64,000 nt of DNA from Holacanthus passer (lineage: Eukaryota > Chordata > Actinopteri > Pomacanthidae), in contig JAFREQ010000046.1 of NCBI GenBank assembly GCA_025331565.1, positions 3,412,501-3,476,500 of the forward strand, read 5' to 3'. The notes below the pieces were generated by a model. The model did no database searches, was not told the DNA's origin, and saw nothing but the letters and a program-made list of their open reading frames with translations. Positions 25,331 to 38,859 of this stretch are shown piece by piece; within the stretch, counting starts at the first letter, position 1, and each line of letters starts with the position of its first letter. A program made the position numbers and the translations under genes.

Positions 25331-26300
25331 GGGCTCTATTGACGCAGATCCGCAGCAGATGGATGGTCTAGATTGAGGATCAGGGGTGAAGCTAGCAGAG
25401 GAGATGGGGGTGGAGGGAGATTGGTGAAGCAGATGATAGGTGGGTGTTGAAGATAGTGAGAAGCACTGGGGTAGCATCTGTTCAGATAAACCGAGTGCAC
25501 GGCGGAAGACACAAAAAAATGTTCAGCATTTTCAGGAAATGCTTATAAACCTAAAAAGAACTCGCTTCTTTTCAGCCAGTTTTGGCCCAAAGAAGGATCA
25601 CAACCTCCGCGATGCACGGCCCCCACAACCGCTTCCTGTCTGTCTGCAGAGAATTGTGAATGACAGCTTCTCCACAGGGGAAAGACAGACAGGCAAGGAT
25701 GAGATTTCCTGATCTCCCAGTACAACAGCAAATGGGGCGTGAAAGGCGGCAACACGTGAAAGCCTGATTGTGTTTGGTGTTTTGCCGACACTTCCCACTA
25801 TTCAGCCGCATCAAAACACGATGTCATGCAGGAGGAGTCCTTCTGACAAGCTGACAGGTAATGAACTGCTTCGCAACCATGCCTTATGTACAGCAGCTGG
25901 ATGCACACGGATGATCCAGAACCCGACGTCGCTGTCTAGTTGAAGTGCGGTTTCAAAATCTTACCAAACTACAGGATCAACCTCAGGTGATAACCAAGCA
26001 AAAGCCAGATTTCTAGACCATTTTTTCAAATCGCATCCCAGTTTCTCTCCTGGTTCTTCTCCTCCCCGGCCCGAGGCGGGTCTCACAGCGACTTCAGTCA
26101 GACTGAGAAATGCCCAGAGCTCTAAAGCTGCTCTCTAACTTGTAATTTCTTTGCAGTCGCACAAGCAACACATTTCAGCTGCACCTCTCCGACTCTTAAA
26201 AACAGCACAGCCTCGACAGAAAGAGATGCCAGAGCGCTTTGTTCAAATATTGATGCGAACCTCTCATCTGTCATCTCAGGACACAACAGACATGTACGTA

Positions 26301-26322
26301 CACACACACACACACAAACACA
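26301..26322. repeat. (CA)n microsatellite
   Basis: About eight CA units followed by interrupted ACA units, in intron 1. Confidence 0.9.
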
Positions 26323-29300
26323 CGCACTCGGATGATGCGTGTGAAGCACTCCCAGCCAAAGACCGTTTTCTTACACTCATGCCAGATGTCGTCCAGTCAA
26401 AACGAGGGCGAACACATGTTTACTCTTTGCTCTGATCGACTCTTTCACACTCAGACGGCCGCATTTTTTCATTTATATCGTCTTGATTCAATTAATTTTT
26501 GCTCATACGTTGCAGGAAAGGCGTCTTTAAAAAAAGTCTGTATCAGCTTCACACTCGCAGTGACACTCACACACGGGAGCTGCTCAGTTCAGACTCTTAT
26601 CAGTTGGACAGCAGCTCCACCGGAGCAGCAGGGGGTCAGCAGCCGGGTTTAAGGACACCTGGATGGTGGAAAGTAAAGGAGAGGTGCTCAGGGACGGTTC
26701 CCCATCGAGACTTATCGTGCAGCTCTGTGGGGACGGGGGCAGTAATTGTTTGCCAGCGGATCACATCAGGCTTCTGCTGCTTTAGCATCAGTGGAATTGA
26801 GATAACACAGATCCTCAAAGCACGAACAATGGAAACAGAGTCAGTGTCTGATTCTTTGCTCACTTTCTGAAATCAGCTTTCGTTATGTGGTATTTTTGGT
26901 GTCTTATAGTAACACTGCAACATTTTGTGCAAAACAAGAGACGATCTGACTCGATCAGGATGTCGATCGATCTATTTTGCCCCGGGTTTCGTCTCTCAGG
27001 CAACATACTGGACCATCTTCTTGGTGGAGGTTATTGTGGCCACATGCAGAAAACACTGAGAAGAAGACAACAGCACTTCCACAATGTTTTTATTCACAGT
27101 TGATATTCTCCTAAAATTTTAACATCAGTGTAAGATAAAGGACGGTGGGCTTTGTGGTCAAGATGCAAAGTTTCAATTCTCTACCAAGGAGACATTTTCA
27201 CCTTCATTGGATAGCCGATGGTATCGAGACATGGGAGGGAGAGATTTTGAGACTGTGATTTTAAACATACATGTATAAAACACATGCACACATGTAAAGA
27301 TGCAGGAAATCTCATAGCAACCTCAGCTGATACTGCAGCTTCCTGCACCACATGAATATATTTTTCTATCAAAACAAAACACCAATTTTTTCAGGAATTT
27401 AAGAGTGTGCGCTCTCGAACACGCACAAACCAGCGCATGTGTACGTGCGTGTACAGTTTGTCTGAATGTGTGTCACCTACAAACACCCAGGTGGTATACG
27501 CGTCTTCATCGGTGTTGTGACAGCTTGCCAGCCTGGCTTTGGCAGGCGGGAGATAGTGCTTCCCTCAGCTCTCTCCCGATAATCAAAGAGTAAACATGCC
27601 GAAGCAAAAGTGGGTTACCTGGATGTCAAACTGACAAAAAAAAAGTCTCCCATCTCCATCCCATCAACAACTTCTCCATAAGATTTTGCTCAAATTAATA
27701 TTAGGAGGAAAACAAACTCATCTCAGTTGATGCCGCACGCACGTTTGTTTATGCGTTTCATATCCAGCGTGTCAAAGAATTCAAGACTTTTCAGCAAAGA
27801 AATGAGGAGTGGAACTAAAAATGTGACAAATAAGCTCAGTTGATATATATATCTATGTACAATATATGAGTCCAGAGAGTCGGGATAATCCTAGAAAATC
27901 CACTCAAACGTACCTCAGTGATGGACGGACCCAATTTAAACAGACTCATCGATTACAAACAACAATGTCTTGTTACGTGTCGGCTTTGCTTCAATATTTA
28001 GTTTGCCTTAAATATTTTCTTTAAACTCTGCTTACTCTATGCTATCCTTCTTTTATGTGCTTTAAATTTTGCAGACCATGAGCAGAATATGCTGATGAGT
28101 CATTAAAGTTATAATCCTTAATATTATGGTCAACAATAGCATCCGACGTGTTTACATTCTGTAATTAGCTCTGTTCATTACTGCAGGTCTCATTGTTGGT
28201 TGGTCACAGGAAACACAGTGTTTTTGTCGCTGTGGTTTGTTGACTGCGATTGTTAATCAGAAAAGCATCTGCAAAACAACTTTCTCTGCATTTTTTTAAA
28301 CAGCGAATCAGTTTTGAACATTTCAGGAAGTGATCGAACGAGAAGCTAAAGTGAGCTGTCAGATGGAAAGTTCACCTCCAACTTCTGTGGAAAACTACTG
28401 CAGGAAATCTGACAGCGTTTGCTTCCGGCGTCATGGAAAAAGGCCAATTATTGACGGATTTCTTTATTAAAACAAGCTGAGTTCGTTTGGTCGTCCCAAG
28501 AACTCTGTGGTATTAAAGCTCACCTCCTGTTACCACCTGAACACCAAAATCAACCAGGACTGAAATCTCACGAATTCAAACTTTGAAGAGGAGACTTTAA
28601 TACTTAAGATTCCTCTTCACTGAGGTTAAGTCCTTTGTTTCATATAGTTATTCATTATTGTTTGAAGTCTGCAAACTTTTCTCAACTCAAACGAACCTAC
28701 TGAAAAAACATGATCAACAATCTAATTATTCTTAGCCTCATATTCAACAGCCCATCACTCAAGTCAGTTTAATCATCTGCAGAAGAATGAGGGTAATATC
28801 TGAGAGGCTTCAGACAACTGGGATTTGATTTTCTCTTCACTTAGTTTGTCCTTATCGCATGAACAACACAGTCACTTTTGAGTAATGACAGATGCAGATA
28901 TGCAGTGTCTTTATTAATATGTTATACGCGGCTCCATTATTACCTCATCTATCAGGGCTCCTTCTCTGATTTTGCGCTGGTGTTGTTTAGAAAGCGGGCC
29001 TCCGTTGACTGACAGTGATAGCGGACAAAAGAAGATAATTGCTTACTTACTCTCTCCCATATAGCCTTTGATCCATTTTGTCTTTTCTGACACAGAAGAG
29101 ACAGCGACATAATTAAAGGCATTGTGTGGCGTATACAATCTCGGCTGCAATCACACTGGCAACCTGACAGCTCACTCTAATGCCAGCGCACTTTGGAAGG
29201 GAGGCTCGATAAATAAGTAAAACCCTCGAAAACAATCCTCTCACACTCTCACTTTTTCCATCCACGTCTTCCAGAGAGCTTTAACGCAGACCACAAATAA

Positions 29301-30169
29301 GAGCGGGACTCTATTATTGAATGAATTTATGAATAAATTACTGCTGCGCGGCCGCACGCGAGAAAAGGTTTGGAGCTCCAAACTTTATTTTAAACAATGC
29401 TGTTTTGTCATCTTATCAAGTGTTCGGAGGGTAAAAATGAGATTCAATAAAAAAGTTAATATCCTGCGAATGGCAAGGCGCACGGCTTAATATCATTAAT
29501 CATCTGTCATTATGTACAAGGTTGATTATGGAGGGTGATATACTCGAGCATGTGCAGCATCACAGCAGAGCGGCACGCTTTCTGGATGAATCTGGCCTCA
29601 GGTTTGATGCCGATCGCGTCCTCGACAGCACAAATGGTTGTTGACACAGAGCTTCAGGTTGGTGAAAGCTGGTCGGACATAAAAAAGAAGGTGCATGACT
29701 TGACTGTGCACTAACTGATATATATTATTTCAGATCAGTGTGTCAAGTTCACCACTTAGACTCAGCCGCCTTTGGACCAAACAATTCACATTTACCTTAA
29801 TGCATCGGGTTCAATCTCTAACAGCCTACTATTATTTGTGTTGCATTATCCATCCAGGATGTAAAGAAGCAGCTTCGGAGCTTTAAACTTGATTGAATTT
29901 ACAGCCTGCTTTTTTAGTTGGCATTCTCCACAGCACTACATTTGCATTTATTATGTTTAAGGGGCACTCTGCCAATTTCGCACATGAAGATCGGTTTAGT
30001 CGTAATGAGAAGTGCAACTTACTCTGTGAATACAGGTGCATAATTTCTGCGGTGGTTCTGGAGGGTTTTCTAAAGTCTGAATGCGAGAGGCTCTGTGGGC
30101 TGATGTTTAGCACGTATAATGTTTACTATATTCACCATCACTTGCAAATATGCACGAGTTTGGAGTCGC

Positions 30170-30405
30170 AGTTTGCATGTTCTTCCCGCTGCTTCCTCCC
30201 ACAGTCTGAGGACGTGCAGGTTAACTGGCGACTCTAAATTGTGAATGTGAACGTGTGCATGTGAGCGCGAACAGTTATTTGTCTCTATGTGTCATCGTCT
30301 GTGATGAACTGGCTTCCTGTCCAGGGTGAACCCAGCCACTCCTCCAATGTCAGCTGGGATCGGTTGTGACCCTGAAAATCGTTGCAGATAATGGATAGAT
30401 GAAGT
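30170..30405 (+). mobile_element. LINE-type 3' tail or LINE-tailed SINE fragment
   Basis: The order cttcctcccacagtctgagg, gtgcaggttaactggcgact, ctaaattgtgaatgtgaacg, tcgtctgtgatgaactgg, cttcctgtccagggtgaacc and ggatagatga is a pattern I recognise from 3' ends of L2/CR1-like elements and their SINE partners in fish. No open frame belongs to it. A second, shorter example ends at about 52.77 kb. Confidence 0.65.
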
Positions 30406-30419
30406 GCAGCTGAGGCTGA

Positions 30420-30830
30420 TGGGAATGTCATTAGTTTTGGAGGTAGTGGAAAAATTACAATTTCTATGGCGCGAAATGAAAAAATTAAGGGATTGCCAAT
30501 ATTATTACAATTTATCCCGAAGGGGTAAATTATCCATCTAATAGTTGTTAAGACATTTCACCCAACACCACAATTTTTTTATAAGTTTTATACTCTGGGA
30601 ACCATGAATATATCCATGCATTAGATGTTGAGAAATTTCAATAAACAACTACAAATGTCAGCCTCAATATGACACCAGAGAAAAGTCAGTACTCAACAAA
30701 GTCAGTTGGCTTCATCCTCTGGATTTTATCCGTCCATCCAACAGTTGTTGAGATATTTGAGTGTGGATCAAAGTCGTGGAACAACAGACCGACGCTGCCG
30801 TCCCTGGAGCCACGCTGCTGCCCTGACCGG
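30420..30830. repeat. Dispersed repeat with three internal 28-bp units
   Basis: Similar units start tccat and end gttgagatatttca or close variants at 30533-30560, 30613-30640 and 30733-30760. Starts are offset by 80 and 120 bp. Other blocks (tcagttggcttcatcctctg, aacagaccgacgctgccgtc, ggagccacgctgct) match a common teleost repeat I recognise. It is related to the decayed copy near 16.2 kb. No protein is encoded. Confidence 0.6.
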
Positions 30831-32480
30831 AAAATAACCCAAGTGATATCATCAGGGTTATTTCAGCTCAGGCTTCAAAGCTTGTGTTACAAAATGGGGG
30901 CGTTAGGTTTGAAAGACACAAGCAGGGAAGGTCTCAGGAAAGACACTGCTGAGTTGCATGATAGGAACTGTAGGATAAAACCTGACCAAATGACGATCTG
31001 CTTTGATTTTTAAATCTCTCGCAAGTTAAACTTTATGGAAGTGCAATAATAAATCATTTCATTTGTGTGGTATAGTTATTGGGGTCCGTCGCTGGAAGAA
31101 GGAGCCCATCAAACTCGAATCCTTTAAGTCAACACATTATTAAAAATGAATTGTGCCGTATAAGAATATATCATTGTTCAACCTGTGACACTGCGATTGC
31201 AGCACATTATATTCCTCAGTCTGACTTCCAGCTTTACAGTAGAGATTAAGAGCTATCGGAGGTTTCGAGTTCAGCTTTAAGGCTTCATGAAAGCCTTGAA
31301 CATTTTCAAAGGCTTATCTATAATTTGAAAACAGTCTTTCTACTATACGGAAAAGGTGTTAACTTCTGCCAATATCAGTCTGACTCATTCAGCTGTATCA
31401 GCCTCACTTTCCTTTTTCCCCTCTGGAGAATTAAGAAGAAAAGATGGTCCACACAATCCTGCACTACCCGGTAATGACCCACTCATGATACTTACTCCTG
31501 AATAGATGGTGAAATTGAAAAATAAAAGACAATAGAACCTACAATGACACCATAGAGCTAAAGAAAATGGAGGTTGAGCCAGAAGCGCATGAGGAAAGCA
31601 GCCTCTTGACATTTAAAATGCATGACAATCAAACACCTGTACAGTGCTTTTCCATGTCCCCGAGCATCCTTGCATATATCAAAGGGAAAGATCTCTAATG
31701 GCCCCTAAAAAATGCAAGAAAGTGAGCAACTTTATCCTCTTCTCTCCACCGAGCACTATTCTCTCACCTCATCTCTGATTTTCTTTAGCGAGCAGGGGCC
31801 AGCGGTTCAAAGCGCCGCATTCACAACCCGGTCTGCCCTGCATTTTATGTCCCAGTGGAGGCCTTCAAACGTTACTTTTAACTGCCCCAGTAATGCAATC
31901 TGAGCGGCGAATATGTGATCCAGCCAAAAAAGCTCTGCAGCAAATGGCATGTGATCGAGATAACATGAATAATAAACAAGGGAACAAAGTTGAGGTAAAG
32001 GTTACAGTCGAATCAGAGGTTGTGTTGTGTGCCGCTATCTAACAAGCTCATCCAGTGACCGAAGGATATATATGATATCTGCCAAACGGAGCGTAGATGA
32101 GTCCCCGCTTCACTGTGCAACACATTACTAATGAACAATTTCTCATTTTGCTTCTTAATAACTAAAGAGTCCCGTCGCACTGTGCCAAGGATTCCTAATG
32201 AATCTTTAAAGGAAAGGAAAAACAACAAGAATTGACATCTTTTAAGGCTGAATACTCTCATTTGTCAAGCTTAGATGGACACGGCGAAAGTGTGTCAACA
32301 CGATCTCTTCCCTGTTGTCACACAAATGACGCTTCACTTCAAATAACCAAGCAAACGAGCAAGTGAGCAAAAGCGAGCGGGGCATGCTCAGCACCTTGTG
32401 GCACATCCTCTGCACACTGTGTCCCAGATTCCACCTTACGTAACCTGATTATTTGTGCACACCACACAAATGCTCGTGAC

Positions 32481-32503
32481 AAAAAAAAAAAAAAAAAAAA
32501 AAA
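32481..32503 (+). repeat. Poly(A) tract, 23 bp
   Basis: An uninterrupted A run. It could be a remnant of a retroposed sequence tail, but no recognisable element lies upstream. Confidence 0.9.
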
Positions 32504-33572
32504 GGTGCATTCATTGCTCAGTGTCTCAGGTAGTGCTGGACTCGTGCGCTGTAAAGGTTTGCCATCTCAGCACAGCAGCGTGTGAGATTCAAGAAAGGGT
32601 GAGTAAAGCTTCGCTATAAGACCGGAGACACCATAAGGAGGAGGTTGTGCCATCAGCCGTCCATATGGATGATGTGAGAATAACATCGACCACGTAGCCT
32701 CAGGCAGACGGCCGTCTCTCTCCTCAGTAATAATCCTACTGGACTTTAATTAACAGGTTAAGACGGTTATAAACCTGCTGCTGGAGCCGCCATCACAGGC
32801 AATAACACTCATTTAGAACAGGCTTGTGCTTAAACCCCCCCAAAAAACCCACAACCTCAAACTTTTCCTATTACATATGCATACATAAACACTTCATTTA
32901 TGCGTCTGCTGTGATGCCTTTGGGCGAAGCAAAAGGCACAGAACACTGCAGTTATTCTGCTCGGTGGACGGCAGAGGAAGACCGGGGTTGAGATGTACTG
33001 GACAACTCCCACATGTGTGTGTAGCTGGATGAACGTGAAGCAGGATGCTGCTCTTCCCCTGAATAAATCAATGCTGAAGCGGTGTTTGAATAATGCCGTG
33101 TAAGCTTGCAAATCCGGGCTGATCACAGAAAACGCCTAATTTAGAATGTCGAAACACGGCTAATTTGTAGAGGAGGCAGAGGCGACGCAGTTAAATAAGC
33201 TTTTTTGGCCGCCGTGGTTTTATGGCTCGACGTAGCGTGATCACGAATGCAACATTTTTATCTGCTAATGGACGTGATGAGGAATGGTGTGCGCAAGCGG
33301 AGCAGATCTATAAGCGAGTGTGATTAAATGTGGCAGCGGCTATCTACAGTAAAAGCGAAGGCCCCCGTTATGATCACAACACAGCACTAAAATTAATATT
33401 GTTTTGATTATCCCAAACGATCCGTCTAATGGGATCCCAGAGTGCAACAGCAGCATGCAGAATTACAGCGAGGACGGGAGGTCAAGGTGAGGCTGCCACT
33501 CAATCTTAAAAACACGAGAGAGGGGTCCGCCGTGTGTCGACCTGCGTGCTTCCTGTTTATGCAGCCTGTCAA

Positions 33573-33595
33573 GTGTGTGTGTGTGTGTGTGTGTG
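33573..33595. repeat. (GT)n microsatellite
   Basis: About eleven GT units in intron 1. Confidence 0.95.
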
Positions 33596-34832
33596 CCTCT
33601 GTGCATGTGTGCCAATGCATAATGTGCAGACAAACAGCAGAGGTGAGGAGTAACTGTGACCTGGTTTACTGAGTAGACCAGCTGAGGCAGAACGCGTCCA
33701 CGCGCTCACGTACGTGCACGTCCGTCAGGAAGTGGGGAAGTCAGCAAAAGTGCGCACGGCTCGTCTGAACACGTTTCTCCGGTAATGAATGTATTCGCCA
33801 AATACCCAGGATTACGCCTAATCCCGAACATTGACTGATCCCACAATGCAATGCGAGTGGGCTAAATGTCAAAAAAATTGCAATTTAAATTTCAAATGTG
33901 ACTCGTGGATGAATTCTTCTTTAATTAAAGATTATTTTGTGATACTTGTATAGCCGACCGTACGGGGGCAGGAAAGAAGAGAGGGGGAGCCACATGAGTA
34001 ACACAGAAACCCGGACGGCCTCGGGATCAATATCAATTTCCCCTGCTATACATAAACATCAGACCGCAGCTTAATCCCGGTGCTTTATTAGAATCTATCA
34101 AACCTATTCAAACACACATTCCTCACGCAGTTAACCACCCCCGTTTCATATGACAGCAATTAGAATATTCATTAGATAAGAATCTCTTTAGCCCAATCGA
34201 TGGTCTTTTAGCCAAAGGGATCTCTGCAGATATCGGAGTCAAAATCCGATGGATATAAAGGATCTGATTGCATGAGCTTTGTGACTTCTCCCATCCCAGT
34301 AGAAATCAATAGACCAGCCCCTCTAGTGGATTTAGCCGCTTGTTAGCAGGCCCCAAACAGCTGTCTTACCCCGTGTCCTGTGATCCGCTGCCCCCGTTCT
34401 ATTTCTCGCAATGTTTCGGCCCACTCTTCGCCTCATTGTGGGTTTATCAGTGCAGTGAGCTCAGGTGAGTGACCACAGCCCCACATCCACTTAGGCTTTT
34501 CAATCTCGCTGTGACACGGTCAAATCAGGGGAGTGCACAAGATTAAATCGATGCCTGGCCCGGTCGACCGCTTGACGCAGCATTCTCTTCCAGACCATTT
34601 CCTTGGCCACGCCATCTATCACTCACAACCCGAGCAGCCCTCCTCTTTTGTCTCCATTCTCTCTTTTCTGGCGTGACGGGATCGCGCCATCCAGGACGAT
34701 GGCCGGTCTCAGGAGATGTGACACGCTCGCTATTGTGGACTTCATTATATCTGTATACCAAGTGATTTCTGTGCTGAAGGTGGTGGTGAGGGTGATGGCA
34801 GAGATGACACAGCAACACAGTCTGTGCTGGGG

Positions 34833-34854
34833 AAAAAAAAAAAAAAAAAAAAAA
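34833..34854 (+). repeat. Poly(A) tract, 22 bp
   Basis: An uninterrupted A run in intron 1. It inflates lysine in the local open frame, which is not considered coding. Confidence 0.9.
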
Positions 34855-35146
34855 TCTAATTTACGGTTTGCCCCAGAGGTCAGTCCGACGGACCAGGTCC
34901 AAACATCTATCAGATAAATCGGCTTTAGGGCGCCGGCAATCCACTTACGAACTCCACCTTCTGCCAGCTGCCCTGCCAGTTAAGCGACTAAATTGTGCTG
35001 CAGTTGAAATAGACAGGACACACAGCAGATCGTCGGAGTTCAAGTTCTCCTGGAGTTTGAAGACGTTGAAATATTGAAAGTGTTGGCATGTAATATAAAT
35101 AGATACACGCATATCTCACGCCTGTCTGGGTTTTAAACTATGCATG

Positions 35147-35204
35147 GGAGTTTGCAATAGAGGTTTGAATGATTGATTGGTTCCATAGCTCATCTACATG
35201 TGCA
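35147..35204 (+). repeat. Left copy of a 58-bp direct repeat
   Basis: The copy runs from ggagtttgcaatagaggttt to catctacatgtgca. It matches 35547-35604 without gaps, with about nine mismatches in 58 positions. The two copies bracket a hAT-like relic. Confidence 0.8.
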
Positions 35205-35224
35205 AGAGCAACTGAGCATTATTT

Positions 35225-35517
35225 CATTATCGATTAACAGCAGATTAATAGATTAAATATTTAGTCTATAAAATGACAAAAAACATGAAAAATGTTCATC
35301 ACAATTTCCCAGAGCCCAAAGAGACGTCTTCAGATTGTTTCTTTTGTCCAACCAACAGTCCAAAACCTCACAGAAAAGCAGCAAACCCTCACATTTATGA
35401 AGCTGGAACCAACAAATGTTGTGACTGAAGCCATTAGTCAGTTAACGAAATAGTTGCCAACTAATTTTCTTTCTTTTGACTAATGGAGTAATTGACCAAT
35501 AGCTGCAGCTGTAATCA
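35225..35517. mobile_element. hAT-like non-autonomous element relic
   Basis: The order cattatcgattaacag, gattaatagattaaat, agtctataaaatgac, tttcccagagcccaaagaga, tttgtccaaccaacagtcc, aagctggaac, gaaatagttgccaactaatt and agctgcagctgtaat follows a widespread fish MITE that I recognise, which ends in gattaatcg..gcagct. Both termini are eroded, so no target duplication can be read. Family assignment is from recognition. Confidence 0.55.
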
Positions 35518-35546
35518 CAAACCTGTTGGGATATAGGAGTCGCACA

Positions 35547-35604
35547 GGAGTTTACAAGAGCGGTTTGAAGGTTTGATTGGATTCATCGCTCACCTACATG
35601 TGCA
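35547..35604 (+). repeat. Right copy of a 58-bp direct repeat
   Basis: The copy runs from ggagtttacaagagcggttt to cacctacatgtgca. It starts exactly 400 bp after the left copy at 35147. Confidence 0.8.
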
Positions 35605-36005
35605 CCTCCATGTTCTCTCTGCTCCGTTTTAACCCTACAGGTGTCTTGTTACCTCCTAACAAGCGCTCTCGTCTCAGCGCCGTCTGAGTAAAGACAAGCA
35701 GAAGAGGCAGAGCTCCTTCTGTGAAAAGATATGAGACTCATACAGGAGCGAAATAATGGTTCGAGCTGAGGCTAAATGTTCGAGGAAATTGCTGTTGTTT
35801 AGCTCTTGGCTGTTTCTTTCTGGTGGAAATAAAGCAAACAGCCGCTTAATGGCGTCTTCTTCAAATCCTCATATCAGCAAATGGAGAACGCTGCCTTTTA
35901 AAGACATCTTTTAAAAAAATGTCTCGGAGACCTGTGGCAGTGTTTCCAATCCATGATAGGTGAGCAGACTTTCAATACAGAGTGTGATGTTCCTGCTCTG
36001 AGCGC

Positions 36006-36024
36006 CACACACACACACACACAC
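36006..36024. repeat. (CA)n microsatellite
   Basis: About nine CA units in intron 1. Confidence 0.9.
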
Positions 36025-36539
36025 AGCGTATATATTTTATTGATGTTGCAATAGCCTGTTGGAAACTGTGCTTTTTTCATGTATCTATAACATGGTTCCA
36101 AAGAAAGATGAAAAAGCTGCACCTCCTTCAAACGTGGTGATTGCCAATAACGACAGGACACCACCCGGCCAGAATAATTACTTTCTCTCCTGCAGACCCC
36201 TCAACACCAACCTATGGACATCACCCACGCCACTAATCATAACCACAGCTAATCTCTATTTATATTGGCGCTCTGAGGTATTATTTATGAGAGGCTGTTG
36301 TGTGTGAAAGCATGTTCACGAGTATTCTCCCCAGACGCACGGCCACTTCTGAGCCACCTTTTTCTACAGTTCTCATTAACAAATAACAACATCTGGTAAT
36401 GACACCAACACACACACGAGCAGGCCTGTCATTAACGGGGCCCTTTGACTGAAGCGAACCGAGCGAGAAACGTGTCACATGTCCGTGTTTCCACTCTCCC
36501 CTCAAACGCAGCAATTAGGAGCATTGAGCTGAGTGTCAC

Positions 36540-36690
36540 TTCAGCCGCCTCATTGACCTTTCCCCGGCTCGGCCGGTCCGCCCGCTCTCGCCGCGCTGCA
36601 ATATCTTCATTAGCACAGACCTGACTGCAGGAGTGCACCGTACCGCCGCACGGCTGACGCCCTCCTCTGCACGCAGCCGCGGCTCGGATG
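36540..36690. other. CpG-dense pocket in intron 1
   Basis: CG dinucleotides are clustered (cggctcggccggtccgcccg, ctctcgccgcgctgc, taccgccgcacggctgacg, agccgcggctcgg). On the minus strand an ATG near 36618 opens a short basic peptide without a hydrophobic signal segment, so this is not accepted as unc5d exon 1. It may be a small island or an enhancer. Confidence 0.3.
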
Positions 36691-38859
36691 CTGAAAAATA
36701 ATCACTATCTTTAGCAAGGTGTTGTTTGCATGATATGTGTTGCTTGAAGACGTGTACGTTAACTTTTGTGGATGTATGGACGCCATCCAGCTTTTACTTC
36801 TCGGCGCCCGGTCTTGTTCAGCTCCCGCCCACGCACAGATCCTTAACTATCGTGTGTCTGTCTGGTTTCACTGTTTCAGACAGATACTCCTCATCATGCA
36901 GGGAAAAGCTTCAAGTCTTTTAGGTCACTTTCACACCTGTAGTTCTGTTCACCTCCTCCTGACGAAGGGGAAAAGAAAGGTACATAGTTGATTTTTAGTT
37001 CTGATCTGGGTTGTGTTCACACTGACTTGTTAACAATGAACAAGGAGCAAGTCAAACTGACTGACGGGTGACTCATGGACCAACTACATCGAGCCACGAG
37101 GGGAAATCAAGTTTGGGCGCCCGACAACGCTTCACTGCACCTTATGCATTTATTAATCTTCTCACAAAGAAATCACTTCTGATGGAAATGAATAATGCTG
37201 GACCTCAAACTGTGCATTCTTAATAGTCAAGAAGAGGCAGAAAACGAGACAAAGAAGAGACGTCTTGTACAAAAATAATTTGGAGTTGGACAGAAGCTCA
37301 ACACACCTCTGTTTTATCTCATCCTCTGATTGATCAGGAAAAATCCATTGATCTCGCACAAATACATTTGCGACTTAGATTGGATCTCTAGCAGACAGAT
37401 TTGAGAGTAGTTTATCTTTTGAATTCATGTTAAAACACATATCTAATATCACAAAATCCTCTGGTGTGGACTCTTTACTCTGCAGGTAACGCAGTCACGT
37501 GAAAACAGCAACAACTTTCTCTTATTAACCAGCATCGAGTGTCACTAAACGATCTAATGTATGAGCAAAAATATAGGAAAGTAGATTCTAGCTGTTGTAG
37601 ATGAATGTATAGAATGTGTGGTTAGAGGAAACAAATGGCTCCAGTTAACATAAATGACTAGTATATTATGTAGGGAAATAGCAGAGATGAGCCGAGATGT
37701 GCCCTGAGTCACAGGAGAGCTAGAAACACTCTTCTGATTACATAATCTTGTCGGGCTGTCTTCAGAATATTCATGCAGTACGAGATGATGGAAACACACA
37801 CTGAATACATATGACTTTTAAAAGGACTTGGAAATAAAACTGCAGCACTCGACCCAAAATATCTGAAAAACAAATGTACCGAAAGTGGAAAATTCAGTTC
37901 ATTATTAATAAGAGTTGTAAGATGGTGCCCCAAAATTTAACCCTTAATGTGTTAAAGGAATAATAATTTTCACTGTAGTCACCAACTTAAAATCCAAATC
38001 CACTAATATCTGGCTTTTGTTTTCAGTGTTAAAGGGAACAATCGTCATTTATCCTCAGGTCAAGTGACTTTCCAACGACAGCTGCGATTGGCAGTGATGG
38101 AAACACATCACCTGGACGGACGCGCCAATTCTCTCCCATTTTCCAGTGTGATGCTGTGACACGTGTTGAACACGATTTGTTTTTTTACAGTGAGAACAAC
38201 ACGTAACACAGCATCGTTCAACCGGCGCGTTCAGTCAATCACCTATTCTTTAAAATCTTGCAAATGTTGGTGCACATCAGTGGAATTGCCAAACTTTTGC
38301 CAGACAACACAATGTCAGACATCATTGCTGTTAGACTTTTTAATAACAAGCTTTTCTATAAACTGTTATTACTGCCACTACATGAATGAACCGTGCACAG
38401 ATGGCGGCTCGGCAAGGATCCGCTCCACAAAAAAGCCCCTCTCCTCACACTAACCCTCCCTTCAGCGAAAAGAACAAACACATAAGCACCCCCTGCTTCC
38501 CCTCTGATAATTTTCACACAGCCCCTTCTCTTGCCGGAGAAAACAGCCATGACAGAAACACTGAAAACGGCTGAGGACATAAATTCGCTTGTTTCTGCTA
38601 TAACAAAATGATATGCAGGGAAACCAGTGTCGCCGCAATACGCTGCAAAACCGGGAGCAGAAATGTTGGCAAATAAAGTGAGATGTTAATGTACCAGCGC
38701 GTCTTTAGTGTGTGAGTGTTGGTGTGTGCACGTCTCACACCTCTATTTGTGGGCCCCCGACGCTGAGCTGTGACAGTAGGCAGAATAAGAGAGTGTTTTA
38801 TGGCATCTCATTGAGACACCCTTGACGGTGACACCTCCTCTATACTATTCCTGTCGCCA

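Noticed and set aside
36432..36638. Candidate unc5d exon 1 in a CG-rich pocket on the minus strand
   Set aside because: The peptide is basic and hydrophilic with no signal segment, and no convincing phase-1 donor follows.
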